Assembly: GCA_963932465.1 (NCBI GenBank)
Contig: OZ010786.1
Location: forward strand, 594,321,038 to 594,385,037
Length of the DNA stretch: 64,000 nt
Origin: Maratus speciosus
Lineage: Eukaryota; Arthropoda; Arachnida; Araneae; Salticidae
Direction of reading: 5' to 3'
This document shows, piece after piece, positions 23,198-34,497 of the stretch (position 1 is the first letter of the stretch; each line of letters opens with the position of its first letter). Both the position numbers and the translations under genes were made by a program. The notes under the pieces are model-generated. The model made no database searches, was not told the origin of the DNA, and saw nothing but the letters and a program-made list of their open reading frames with translations.

Positions 23198-25014
23198 CTT
23201 CCCTCATTAAAAATGTTAACAAATTTTAATGCATATTTGCATCGATCCCAGGAATAATAAAATTCAATGCTGAAAAAGCGGAATTCCGCGTTTCTGCAGT
23301 AAAATAAAACGTCTGAAAACATCTTTCGATTACATAGTTTCTGAACACAAACACCTGCTAGTTTCATGCGTTTCCAAACAAAAATAATTTAAAACATATG
23401 TCATAAAGTTGCCTCTTTGGATTTGAGAACACCCATAATGAAAAGCATTCACCATAACAAATGCACAGGGATAAATTCAGTCAGGAGATGCAGCGTTCCC
23501 ACATCATATATATATATATATATACATACACATACAATATATATACATACACATACATAGATATAATGCTAATAATGTATTATACTTAAATTGAAGGATG
23601 ACATTTATAAAAATATTTTACTCAAATTTTTCCGATAGATTTCAGTACAATTTAAAAAAAAAAAACAGAGCAAACATAAATATGTCAATTTTTTTAAATT
23701 GAACAGAACGAAATTATCAATGCAAGTTTGAAAATATGAATTTCATAAAGTACGATAAATGTCACATATAATTTTTCTTTACAAAAAATCCCAAAACTTC
23801 CTTAAATAAAATTGCACATAACAAAACTTTTTCAAAGAAAATTACGTCATAAGAACAGTTATTACTTTGTTCATTCTGACACTATTTTCTAGGTGTGCCC
23901 ACTTGAGGAGAAAAGTAATGTGAAGCTCCCTAATTTTTAGATAATTCCATATATAAACATCAAGCAAACACAATTCTATATTATTAATTGAAAAAATTCT
24001 AAAATGCCTATAAATTAGTGATTTGGGGACAAATCTACAACTAATGTCACAAATAATGGCTGTTTGTTTACATCAGATGAATCAGAGATTAAGGGTAATG
24101 TTTACATTAATGTCAAGATTATAAGTAATTTAAGGGGGAACAAATGTCATATCTTTCCGTCGAAAGAAAATTTGCAAAATTTGTCAGTCAGTTGTATGAA
24201 AATATCTGAAAATTCATCAATCAGTCGCAGATCAAAAGTTAATTATTTTTTTCAGTCAGACATGGAAAAAAATGCAAGTTTTGTGACTCTGTCACAGAAT
24301 GAAAATACTAAATTCACAAATCAGTCATAAAAAATATTGCAAAATTTTAACAATTGAAGCATTAATTAATCAAACAATGACTTACCTGTAGTGTTTTTAG
24401 GTATTTTATGAATTGTTATTAATAATAATCTCAACTTTTTGTATTAAATAATAAAGAGCTAAAAATAATATGAAGCAAAGTAATGGCTTGATGAAAAAGA
24501 ATATGCAAAACAGAAAAGAAAATCTGTGACGACCGCTGCCAGTCTTGAACTTCCTGCAAACTGGCGTCGGAAAAAACCCCCGCTCGTATATGACATCTGT
24601 GCCCATGCAAGTACATGCACTTTCTAATCTTAATCTTTTGGAGATTTTTTTTTAAATATCTCGTTTGCATTCCCATGCTTTTGTTTGCATTGGGTAACTA
24701 AAGACGATCTCTAAAATACACTTTTTTTTTTTTTTTTTTTTTTTTATGAGGACGTTAATCTTTTTCAGACAAAAATAGCCTCAGAAAAAAAACCTGCAAA
24801 CAAAATCAAAAAAGTAAAAAAACGGCTGTTGTAAAGATCGACCTCAGCTGGCATACAGAATAATTTCAAAATATGGAAATGCAAATGAGATACTTTAAAA
24901 AAAATTTCTTATAAGATTAATATTACAGGGCAGGCGTTTTCATGTGAGTGAAGTAACCTCTTAAGTAAGTAGTGGAGATTCTTTGCAAAAATCGACTTCA
25001 TACTGTATAGTACT
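23198..25014. other. Unassigned sequence with TA/CA microsatellite
   Basis: A TA/CATA microsatellite occupies about 23508-23565 and a T-run of about 25 nt lies at 24721-24745. 'aagggtaatgtttacatta' near 24092 resembles 'aagggttatgtttacattc' near 11385, a shared but unnamed repeat. An 88-codon open frame at 24064-24330 matches nothing I know. No gene supported. Confidence 0.4.
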
Positions 25015-26490
25015 GTGTTTACTCTCATAATAGTTGCACTTTTTTTTGCCAAATTTTTATTGTGAAAGTCTAGGTGCAACTATTATGCGGAGAAATCTAC
25101 TGCATAATATTGTACACTGAAATGCTGAAACATTACTGGTATAAAAAAACACAATAAAATTAGTAACTTACCAAATGTTTCCAGATTATGATGTTTATTA
25201 AATACCATTTTCTTTTTATGGTAATATTTTTATAGATGTAAAATTTACAAATAATAATCTTTGTGAAAATTTAAACAAAAAATTATAATAAATTTCTTTT
25301 ACTAAAGGTTTCAGTATCACTATTGTAATGAGAGTCGGTGTCTGAAGAATCTCCGTCATTCCATAAAATGCCATCTTCGCTTCCGTCCAAAGCGTCAAAG
25401 ATACCCATCTTCTTAAAATTTTTTGGAAATTATATCGCTTGTCATTAAAGTCAAGCTTTGTAATGTCCAACTACACATTAGTTCCAGGGATGGGCGCCTT
25501 ACTTTTCCACTGGGAATTTTCTTGTTGTTCCCATTGATTATCCAATATCCATATACTCGTCTTATATTGTCTTGCAGAATCTCTGTGACTCCTCCGGGAA
25601 TTATCACAAGATCTGTTTTGCCTTCTGAAAGTTTTTTCTTTACATCATCAACAAAATGTCTTCGGAAACTATCAAGTACCAGCATGGCTGTTTTTTTGAG
25701 CAATGCTCAAGACCTTTTCTTCCAAACGTTGATCTTTCATAATTTTTTCATCCATTCAATTCATGAAAAGAAAATAGTTTGACGATTTTTTCTGCTTCAA
25801 ATCAGGGGTGAGACTATTACACAAGTAAACACGGCAGTCTATTGAGTGCTGCTTTGCAGAATTTCTGAGCATCGAATACCAAGTACTAGTGTATACTAAG
25901 GAAGAAACATTCATGCACACACTCTAATCAATAATGACCACTCGACTGGAGGCAGAATTTTTTTAAAAAGAAGTTACCAGACAAATTTAAAAGAAAAATT
26001 GCTTAAATTAAAAACATTGAAAAGTGGGAAGGGTTAGTTCCAGGCCATTGGACAACCGCTGTGGCTTCAAGTTTAATCTTCAGCAGCAGTTGAGGGTAGG
26101 CAGATTTAAAAAAAAAAAAAAAAAAAGTAAGATTTTTGCATTGTCTGAAAACATACTTTTTCTGTTTACTTTTAAAATTTAATTTTATTCCAAAATTTAA
26201 TAAGTCATGCACATTGTTTTAAAATGTTTAAAACCAGCAGCACTACTTGAAAAGTTACATTAAATAACCCGAACAATACACACACACAAAAAAACTATTC
26301 AATAAAAAACTTAGATTATTGAACTCTTTTCCTCTGTAGTAACAATAAATAACTTAAATTTACACTAACTAGCTTTTAATCAGCTACACCTCTATTATTC
26401 TTTAAAGAAAAACCAAAAAATATACATATAAATAGTATCTTGCACCTACAAATCCTCCTCCGAAATATTTTAGGTGCGACTTTTATTTTC
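25015..26490. mobile_element. Probable pogo/Tigger-type element remnant
   Basis: Extent is inferred. Near 25035-25085 the words 'aatagttgcac' and 'gtgcaactattatgcgg' face each other, and 'taggtgcgacttttatt' near 26470 resembles them, as terminal sequences of a pogo-like element would. A decayed pogo transposase segment lies between. Boundaries and target duplication were not resolved. Confidence 0.4.
25283..25760 (-). pseudogene. pogo/Tigger-like (DDE_1) transposase relic, C-terminal part
   Basis: On the minus strand, LLKKTAMLVLDSFRRHF is followed by DDVKKKLSEGKTDLVIIPGG and then VTEILQ running straight into DNIRRVYGYW. Relatives carry about a dozen more residues after the LQ, including the third catalytic aspartate (an LQPLD-like motif), so that part is deleted. 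The frame then reads GKVRRPSLELMCSWTLQS, shifts by one at a T-run near 25430, and continues FDALDGSEDGILWND to an acidic, serine-rich tail and a stop at 25283. Upstream of 25703 stops interrupt the trace (WMKK...INVWKK). The N-terminal CENP-B-type DNA-binding half is missing. It cannot be active. Confidence 0.8.
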
Positions 26491-26909
26491 TACTGTTGAA
26501 TAGTATATCCGAATTTTTTAAAAAGGGCCCACTTTTTTGGAAGTATAATAGTCCTTTCAAAAAGAGAGATCAAGCTCGGTACATAATTTAGCAATCGTAA
26601 ATATACATTCTAAAAGAATAATCAAAGTATTATACGGACAAGTCAGATTTAAAAAATACGAACGCAAAAACCGAACGGCATGGTGTCAGTTCTTTAAAAA
26701 ATTAGCTCGGTACATAATATTCGCAATGTTATGGTTATTGACATTCATTTAAAAATAATAATAATAATAATTAACGCGAAAGCATAATACGAACAAAAGG
26801 GGCTATGAAAAAAAGACGAAGGTCGAATTGCGAGTCACATGTATTGTAATGTAAATAAAGCATTCCGCCTAGATCGAAAGTTGAGTTGTACGAGCACTAC
26901 TGATTCATC

Positions 26910-27063
26910 CGCCGGAATCCAGATAGATTTTTCGTTGTTAGTGAAACGAGATCGACCAATCAGGAAGCTTGCTTCCTTAAAACAGGGAAAAGTTCGCGAA
27001 ATGTGAGCTTCTGATTGGTCAATCTCGTTTCGCTAACAGGGCAAAATGTATCTGCATCCCGGA
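26910..27063. mobile_element. ~154-bp foldback MITE, gttagcgaaacgagat family, copy 1
   Basis: 'ccggaatccagatagattt' and the complement of 'atgtatctgcatcccgg' are the ends. Arms continue through 'gttagtgaaacgagatcga' and 'ccaatcaggaagc'. A second copy lies at 30932-31087. Both copies sit a few hundred bases before a G-run satellite. Confidence 0.75.
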
Positions 27064-27065
27064 CA

Positions 27066-27300
27066 GAATTTAGAATAAAAAATATTATTTAAATAATATT
27101 AATTTATTATATATTATTAATAATTATTAATTATAAATAATAATTACTAATTATTTAAATTATATTATTCATATTATGTAATATATAATTAATATTATAT
27201 TAAATATCAATAATTATTAATTATAAATATTATTAATAATTATTAAATCAATTATAATTAAAAATTAACTTAAATAAAAAATATTTATTTAGTCAGAAAT
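27066..27300. repeat. Nearly pure A+T low-complexity tract
   Basis: About 230 bp of TAA/TTA/ATT words with only isolated G or C. It separates the foldback MITE from the G-run satellite and is absent beside the second copy of that pair (31087-31255). Confidence 0.8.
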
Positions 27301-27479
27301 GCAGCTGCGTGAACAATAATCAAATATTCCAATGTAAATTTAAAATAAAATATTTAATAAGATTTATTTATTTTTCATTCGTTTTTATAAAGTAGAAGTA
27401 ATTTTCATACGAACTGGGAGTCATGTATTTTCGGGGAGAAGGGCAAATTGTGCATTTAGTAAATCCGGGTCCGGGTGTG

Positions 27480-28990
27480 CTATGAAAAAGAAAAAAAGGG
27501 GGGGGGGGAGATGCCTCCTCATTGGATTTTGAAATTAAAGTAAAAAAAAAAAAAATTCTGCTTTTGAAAAACACAGTAGAATTTATTCCTTTCGAGTATG
27601 TTTAAAAAAAGGGAAACTGGAATTTTCCGTTTAGGGGAGGAGGGGGGCATAGGAGAGCAACTACCCCTCCCTAGATTTTGAAGTAAGTAACTAATTTTAT
27701 TTTCTTATTTTGAAAAACATAATAAAATTTATTCTTTGCGAGTGACTAAAAAAAAGAAACCAAGAATTTTCCGTCAGGAGGAGGCGGGGGGGGGGGGGGG
27801 GTTATAGAACAGTCATTTGTTCCTCCCAGGATTTTAAAATATAAGTAACTAATTTTTTTTTTCTACTGGTTTTGAAATAGTGAAATTTATTTAATTCGAC
27901 TAACTTAAATTAAAAGAGGAACTAAAAAGTTTCAGTTGAGGGAACGGTATAGGAAGCCCATTGCCCTTCCCTGTATTTTGAAATTGTATAAACTAAATTT
28001 TCTTTTTTTCCTATTTTGAAAACATAGAAGAATTTATTTTTTTTCGAGTAACTTAAAAAAAAGGAAACAAGAATTTCCGTTTAGGGGAAGGTGGCATAGG
28101 AGACCAATTACCTCTCCCTAGATATTTCAATTTAAGTAACCCAATTTTTTCTCTCTTGTTTTGAAAAACATAATAAAATTTATTCTTTGCGAGTAACTTA
28201 AAAATTAAGGTAACCAAAATTTTCCGTTAAAAGAGGGGAGCCTAGGGGAGTCATTGTTGCTCCTGGATTTTGAAACAGATATGTAACTGAATTTTCTTTT
28301 TCTCCGATTTTGTACATAGTAAACTTTATTTATATTCAGAAACTTAAAATAAAAGAGAAGCAGTATATCAGAAATATCAGTTGAGCGGGGGAAGGGGGGG
28401 AAAGGGGGATAGGAGAAAAAAGCCATTTCCCTTCCCTGGATTTTGAAATTTAAGTAATTAAATTTTCTTTTTTTATGAAATGCATAGTAAAATTCATTCT
28501 TTTTCAGTATTTTAAAATAAAAGAAATAAAAAAAATCCGTTAAGGAGGGGGGGGGGGAGTGGAAGGCTCATTGCCATCCCTGAAGTCTGAAATTTAATTA
28601 ACGGAAATATCTTATTTTCTCCGATTTTGAAAAATATAGTAAAATTTATTTATTCCGAATAACTTGAAATTAAACAGAAACTAAGAAGTTTCTGTTGGGG
28701 GAGAGATTCACCCCCCTATATCTCACTCTTGGTAGTTAATTTTCGGTCGATTTTTTTTCATGTTTATGTATTTAAACTTTATCTTAAAGTCAGGTTAAAA
28801 AGAGTTCTTTTTTTTGGGGGGGGGGGGGAGCTGTAACCCGAGGACGGCATTCTCTTTCGGACTTTGAAATTTAATTTTAACTAAATTTTCTTTTTCTCTG
28901 ATTAACACAAAATAAAATTTATTCCTTTCGGACAACTAAAATAATTAAACACTAAGAGAAAAAGACGAACTGGTAAAATTATGAGATAAA
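27480..28990. repeat. ~150-bp satellite with G-runs, first array
   Basis: Units share 'ttttgaaaaacataataaa', 'atttattctttgcgagta', 'aattttccgttta' and a G-run, then 'cattgcccctccc'. The landmark 'ccctggattttgaaat' recurs near 27670, 27822, 27970, 28118, 28260 and 28437, a period close to 150 bp. The longest G-run is 16 nt at 27786-27801. No gene. Confidence 0.85.
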
Positions 28991-29393
28991 ATTACTTCAT
29001 TACTACAGACGCAAAATCTCATTATTTTAAAAGTTTATGATGACTTCACATAAACTATAGAATTTTTGAAGTTAATAGCACTAAGTATTTTTGAAATAAA
29101 GTACTACAAAATTACGCCACATTAGCCACAGAATTTCTAAAGTATTTTTACAGTCGAGATTGCACTACAGAAAATCTATAGTTGACTATAGAAAAACCTA
29201 AAAAATACTCCACTTCTGTAGAAAAACTGCAGTTCATTTTTAGCTGGGAGGAGCCTATTGACACCACTAAATTTTTATAGTATTCTTCTCTTTAATAAAT
29301 ACTATCAATTTCTGTCATTAGATAAGCCGAAAAATACCACTAAAATTTAGTGGTGTCAATAGGCTCCACCTCTGCGCCAATTTTCCAGCACTG
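28991..29393. repeat. Right end of the 10.5 kb block with internal foldback
   Basis: Sequence rich in 'actacagaaaatctatag' words leads to 'cagttcatttttagctggg' (inverse of 18891), then a ~115-bp foldback whose arms are 'ggagcctattgacaccact' and its complement, then the terminus 'ttttccagcactg'. The last ~140 bp closely resemble the 170-bp MITE at 52044-52213. Confidence 0.7.
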
Positions 29394-29570
29394 AATTTGA
29401 GATTTTCCCACTCCTAATCACAAAAATTCACGATTTTTCTACACCCGTTCAACAAAATTCTCTTTTTTTCCCGCCCCTGATCAACGAAGTTCACTATTTC
29501 TCTGTGAATCAACAAAATTTGAGATTTTCCCACTCCTAATCGACAAAATTCACGATTTTTCATTAATATT
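29394..29570. repeat. Continuation of the 30-bp-monomer satellite
   Basis: 'aatttgagattttcccactc ... attcacgatttttctacacc' continues the array interrupted at 18852, with the same monomer phase. It fades out near 29570. Confidence 0.85.
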
Positions 29571-29679
29571 ACAATCCTTTTTAGTGAGAGATATGAATAA
29601 GTAAATGTTTGAGACAGAAAATAATAGATTTTTAACAACTTCAGTAACTTTTTTTTTTTTTTTTTATAAATTTAATATT

Positions 29680-29905
29680 ACCAACTGAGCGAATTAATGC
29701 CCAGGCCATGAATCGAACGCAGATCATTCGCTTACAGGGCCAATGCTCTACTGTTTAAGCTAACTGGGCCGACAACCGGTGAGAATATTTCGCTCAGATA
29801 TGTTCACCGGTTGCCGGCCAATTAGCTTAAACAGTAGATCATTGTCCCTGCAAGGCAAGGATCTGTGTTCGATCCCCGGCCTAGGCATTTTTTCGCTCAG
29901 TTAGA
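29680..29905. repeat. Inverted pair of tRNA-like (SINE head) sequences
   Basis: The right arm (about 29808-29905) reads 'ggccaattagcttaaacag' with an A-box-like TAGCTTAAACAGTAGATCA and a B-box-like GTTCGATCCC, then 'ggcctaggcattttttcgct'. The left arm (about 29680-29785) is the same on the minus strand with GTTCGATTC. They pair over roughly 90 bp around 'ccggtgagaatatttcg'. Putative anticodon loops read CCTGCAA and CCTGTAA with C in place of the usual U33, so neither is a credible functional tRNA. I read them as two head-to-head SINE heads or tRNA pseudogenes. Confidence 0.6.
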
Positions 29906-30931
29906 AATATTCAGTTCGTATATTCATCCATTCATAAATTTACCAATCAGTTTGTGTTAAAACAATAGTTTGTTTTTATTTAAATGGGGAGGGGTTGAAC
30001 CCTATGAGTTACTCTTTTACATATGCACTTAAACAATATTCTCTGCTTCCGGATTTGTTTCACTGATTAATATATAAACAGGGCAGAGTTATTAAAAAAA
30101 TTGTCATTAAAATATTGAAAAATTTATTAACCACATGAAATGAATCGAAAGTATCACTATTTATAAAATTTCGGTGTTATTACATTCCAATGAGTGCTAT
30201 TTAAAAATTAAATGTGATTAATTAGGTTTTCAGTTAAAAGATTTTATGCCATATTAAACATCACTAAAATTGCATTTTTAGCAATGATTGCATCGGGTGT
30301 CCATTACTGAATATAGACTAATTAAACGTTACAATAATGGACATGGGTCTCAAAACCTTAAAAATTAATGAAATTTTATAAATGACCATTAGAATATGAA
30401 ATCCAAATTTCATCTTTTAATTTCGTATTGAAGTAATCTGTGTGTTTTGTGTTCCATAACACAGGGTACCACTCTTGGTATACATTTAAAAACTCGGCAA
30501 TATCATTTGCGTACCACTTCATTTTTCCACAAACACGTTCACACACACACACACACAAAACAAAAAAAAAACAAATCAGCACAATATAAAAACAATCATT
30601 TTTTACAGAAAAAACATAAAAGAAAGCTTTAGAACGCAGCAAGTGATGAAATAGCGAGTTGGCTACTGAGCGAGTAAACAAGTTCGTGTGTAAACGACTA
30701 CTATCTCGCTCGCTAGTTTTCTCGCCAGCTTGTAGCTAGTAAACTAGCCCATAAAAAGACAATTAATACAAGTAACGAACTAGAACGAAACAAAATCAAG
30801 AAGTTTCGCTGGTGAGCTAAAGCTGGCGAGAGTCAGACACATGAAACACGTAAGCGAGATCGCCGCCGATACATGTAAACACAAGGAGTGTTGAGTTGAA
30901 ATGCAGCTGCGCATACGAAAATAATAATCAA
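29906..30931. other. Unassigned sequence
   Basis: No gene supported. A CA microsatellite lies near 30540-30558. From about 30640 to 30830 the words GCGAG/CTCGC recur, but no defined element was delimited. The 101-codon minus-strand frame at 30376-30681 resembles nothing known to me. Confidence 0.4.
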
Positions 30932-31087
30932 GGTCGTGATCGAGATAGATTTTCTGTTGTTAGCGAAACGAGATTGACTAATCAGAAGCCTGCAGTTTTG
31001 CGACCTTTTCATTCTTTGCAAATATGCAGGCTTCTGATTGGACAATCTCGTTTCGCTAACAGCGAATAATGTATCTGGATCTCTGCC
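30932..31087. mobile_element. ~156-bp foldback MITE, gttagcgaaacgagat family, copy 2
   Basis: 'gagatagattttctgttg' and 'ttagcgaaacgagattgac' are mirrored by 'caatctcgtttcgctaac' and 'atgtatctggatctctgcc'. The central loop differs from copy 1 (26910-27063). Confidence 0.75.
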
Positions 31088-31254
31088 CAAATTTTTAAAT
31101 AGAAATTTGAAATAAATTAATAAGAAATAAACGTTTTTCATTTGATTTTTGAAAGCAGAACTAATTTTCATAATAACTGGAATTTATGCTTGATAGAGGA
31201 TAAGGCATGCATTTCTTAATCACGGGCTTCGTCAGAAAGAAGAGAGTTTGCGTG

Positions 31255-33240
31255 AGTGTGTGTGTGTGAAAGGGGGGGGGGTGGAGTCCACTGCCCTTCA
31301 CTCGATTTTAGACTTTAGCTAAATTTTCTTTTTTGATAATTTTGAAAACTTCATAAAATTTATTTTTTCGAAGAATTTAAAATAAAAGAGGAAGTAAGAA
31401 AATTTCTGATAGGGGGTAGGAGCATGGGAGGGCCATTGCCCCTCCCTGCCTTTTAAAATTTGATTAATTAAAATTTATTTTTCTCCTATTTTGAAATACA
31501 GAGTCAAATTTATTATTTACGAGTAACTTAAAATAAAGTTAAACTAAGAATTTTCCTTTGGGGGAAGGGGGCTTAGGAGGGCCCTTTCCCCTCCTTCGAT
31601 TTAAAAATTTTACTAACTAAATTTTATTTTTCTCCGATTTTGAAAAAAAAAAGTAAAATTTATTCTTTCAAATAACTTAAAATAAAAGTGGAACTGTGAA
31701 TTTTCTGTTTGGATTTTGAAATTTATTCAATTAAAATGTCTTTTTCACCGATTTTGAAATACACAGCAAAATTATTTATTTCGAGTAGGGGAAGGTGGCC
31801 TAAAAGGATCCTAGCGGGCAAAACGATCCACATGGGTTTTCTTCCAGACAGGTCGCGCTATCTACAGGGTAACACATAAACTAGTTGTGCCAAGTAAAGA
31901 AGAAGCAATGACGGTATTCAAGCGATCGCAGTATTACGCGTCTGAAGAGAATTCTTTGAAAAAGTGGTTTTTATAACATCTGTTATAAGATAAGCACTCA
32001 CTTTCATATTTATTTAGATATACAGTATTTCATGTATAGAAATATGACTTGGTTTACTTAATAGAGTATGTTTTTAGATGTGAATTACACTTGCTAAGTT
32101 TGTTATGTTTCTCGGTGTTATCCAGATATATGACCTAAAATAGACGGCCATGTTGCCGGGTAAAATGATCCAATTATGTGGATCGTTTTTCTACCATTTC
32201 CTTGGGTGAAAAAATCCAGTACCGCGTCCTAGCCATCATGGGAGCCAAATGTATGACTGCCCCAAACCTTTCTCTTGGAGTCCATGTGTTATCCTACGAT
32301 CATAATTTTCAAATATTCCATTTTATTGTTTTTTCAAAATTAATTGTGACACTTTTTTATTTTAAACTTACATAAAATAAATTATGTAAGCTATTTGATT
32401 GAAAAACTTATTTTATTTCATTATGTACTGCCATAATTACTTTTATATCCTTTATTTTGCCGATAAAAAACAATTTACAATTATTTTTAAATGAAGGAGC
32501 ATTTTGCCCTTGGGAGAGGGTAAAATGAACCTTTGGACACTTTTTCAAAAACCTATTTTTTTCATTAATTAATTTGGGTTTAAAATATTATTAAAATATG
32601 TTTCTAATGCAAAATATAGTGTAAAACATATTAGCATAGGGCTAAAGTTTCATTTAAACAGTTATGTTATTTTACACAAGATTTCCCCTTAAGGGGATCA
32701 TTTTAGGCCACATTCCCCTATATTAAAATTAAAGAGGAACTAAGAACTTTTACTTGGGTAGAAGGGGTCATATGAGAGCTATTGCTCCTCCCTCGAATTT
32801 GATTTAAATTTGATTTAATCTAAATTATTTCTAAATTTTATTTTCAATGATTTTGAAAAACACAGTAAAATGTTCTCTTTTCGAGTAACTTAAAATAAAA
32901 GAAGAATTAAATAATTTTCTGTAAAGTTAGAGAGTTTAGGTGAACCATTACCTTTACCCCAGATTTTAAAATTTAATTAATTAAAATTTCTTTTTTGCTT
33001 ATTTTGAAAATATAGTAAAATTTATTTTTTTTTCAAGCGACTTAAAATAAAGGGGGAACTCAGGAAATTCCCGTTAATGAAAGAGGGGGGGGGGGGCATT
33101 GCCCCTTCTTGTATTTTGAAATTTAAATAATTAAAATTTGCTTTTTCTTATTTTGAAAAAAATAGTAAAATGTATTTATTTCGTTTACCTTAAAATTAAA
33201 TTGGAATTGAGAATTTTCGTTTAGGGGGGGGGGGGGTAAA
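31255..33240. repeat. ~150-bp satellite with G-runs, second array
   Basis: Same unit as 27480-28990 ('attttgaaatttaattaat', 'tcgagtaacttaaaataaa', 'gggggcattgcccctcc'), in the same orientation. It is interrupted by the TIR element 31788-32718. Both arrays follow a copy of the same foldback MITE, so the pair may be an old segmental duplication. Confidence 0.85.
31788..32718. mobile_element. 931-bp TA-flanked TIR element with iterated aaaatgatcc motif
   Basis: Ends 'ggggaaggtggcctaaaa' + ggatcc and the complement of 'ggatcattttaggccacatt' + cccc match over about 25 bp, with TA on both sides (31786-31787 and 32719-32720). Internal copies of the terminal core occur near 31828, 32160, 32180, 32500 and 32520 ('ggtaaaatgatccaatta', 'atgtggatcgtttttcta', 'gggtaaaatgaacctttgg'). 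No transposase. It splits the G-run satellite cleanly. Confidence 0.85.
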
Positions 33241-33329
33241 TATACTATTTAAAATAAAAGTACTATTTTTTACATCCATAAAATATACATAATTTTTTGA
33301 AAAATTGAAATCTACAGGTTTTTTTTTTT

Positions 33330-33565
33330 TTCATAAAAAATGCACACTTTTCGCGAACACGGTATATTAATTTATTTTATGCAAAAAATGTGCACAGTTT
33401 TAGACAACGTAGAATGTACACTTTTTTGTATGTATAAAAAATACAGACAGTTTGCACAAAAGGTGCATACTTTTCGAGGTGTTCAAAAATAGTCACTTTT
33501 TATGCACAAATTGTGTACAATCTATACTTTTTTGCAAAAAAAGTGCAAACATTTTCTACTTGGGC
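33330..33565. repeat. Degenerate ttttgcacaaaa repeat
   Basis: Repeated 'gtgcacacttttcgcg', 'aaaaaatgtgcacagtttt', 'gcacaaaaggtgcatactt' ending in 'agtgcaaacattttctac'. It is related, in opposite orientation, to 10319-10710, which begins 'agctagaaaaagtttgcac'. Confidence 0.55.
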
Positions 33566-33771
33566 TGTACTTTAAAAAAAACACTACAAACTATATTTTT
33601 TTAAAAAATAGGGGTGCGAACAGAATATAAAAAAATTGCCTGTACAGCGCATCTTAAAATACTGATTGCAGCCTGTATAGTGTTAAAAAGAAAAATTCCG
33701 AAGATGTAAATTTCTTTTAAGCAAAATAGGAAATATAAAACTATTGCGTGTTACTGAGAAGGTGACTAACG

Positions 33772-34047
33772 GTACAACATCGCCCCCTGACTACTAGTCC
33801 TGAGCGTTGACAAAAAAATGGCTTCCGGATTTTTTGCAGCGTGTATGCGGTCCCTAAAATATTCGTACCAATAATTTATTAGAGTTTTCTCAGCTTTATT
33901 TTTCTGAGATTAAACATGTATAAGAAATCTTTTATAAAATACTGGTGTCAAAATTTAAGGGACCTTAGATACGTTTAAAAAATCAGCCTTCTACAGCCGC
34001 CATCTTTGTGTCAGCGCTCAGGCCTAACATTCAGGGGGTGGTAGACA
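33772..34047. mobile_element. ~276-bp foldback MITE, accaccgccccctga family, copy 1
   Basis: Outer arms 'cgccccctgactactagtcc' and the complement of 'ggcctaacattcagggggtg' face each other. Inner arms include 'gagcgttgacaaaaaaatgg' versus 'ccgccatctttgtgtcagcg'. A clearer copy is at 55867-56150. No coding capacity. Confidence 0.75.
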
Positions 34048-34298
34048 CAAGTAAACTTAGACGATATCAATTACGTTTGAGGGAAACTAAACATTTAAAT
34101 ATAGTAGAAATGAGGCTGTGCGCAGAAATTTACTGATGGGGCTATACGATGACGCAGCGAAATGTATACTTTGTATGATTTTGATTTTAATTAAATGTTA
34201 AACGGTGATATACTTTTAATTTAATTGCTTTTTAAATGTTTTTAATTCTTTCTAATATTTCATATTTAGTTTAAATAACATTTTAATTCAGATGTAAA

Positions 34299-34497
34299 CC
34301 CTTTGAAGGGCAAGCAAAAATGCCTCTAAATATTGATTTTTCACCGGAGTAATCGAAAATTTTTATTTTTAAATAAGGAAAAGCAATTATTCAACGATTT
34401 TTTCCAGAAGTTAAAAATTTAAAATTTAGTTAAAATTTTCTGGTGATAATCTTGTTTAAATTAGGTGGATTATATTTCATCCCACCGCCCCTCAAGG
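34299..34497. mobile_element. Decayed ~200-bp TTAA-type MITE (ccctttcaggggc family)
   Basis: Ends 'ccctttgaagggc' and the complement of 'gcccctcaagg' with flanks TAAA and ATTTA, decayed from TTAA. The interior carries 'ttaggtgg...' as in the better copies at 35786-35996 and 49341-49551. Confidence 0.55.

Larger units (their letters stand above)
18853..29393. mobile_element. 10.5 kb non-coding block with TIR-like ends and 6-bp target duplication
   Basis: The left end 'cagtgttggaaaatagggg' and the complement of the right end, cagtgctggaaaattggcg, match. AATTTG stands immediately before the block (18847-18852) and immediately after it (29394-29399), and the flanking satellite phrase 'gaaatttgagatttt' is restored when the block is removed. 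A second subterminal match, 'cagctaaaaatgaactgcag', lies at 18891 and inverted at about 29229-29248. The block contains satellites, a hAT-like element, a pogo relic and a G-run satellite, but no gene of its own that I can see. Six-base duplications are known for Polinton/Maverick and some other classes, yet no Polinton gene is present. Two independent insertions sharing ends remain possible. Confidence 0.65.

Noticed and set aside
24064..24330. 88-codon open frame on the plus strand
   Set aside because: No recognisable domain, AT-rich codon use and no neighbouring gene structure; length is plausible by chance in 64 kb.
18853..29393. Polinton/Maverick element
   Set aside because: The 6-bp duplication fits, but no integrase, polymerase B, ATPase or capsid-like sequence was seen and the TIRs are short.
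29808..29890. Functional tRNA gene
   Set aside because: A- and B-box-like parts exist, but the anticodon loop lacks U33, stems are imperfect, and an inverted diverged copy lies beside it.
30376..30681. 101-codon minus-strand open frame
   Set aside because: Includes a CA microsatellite translation and no known motif.
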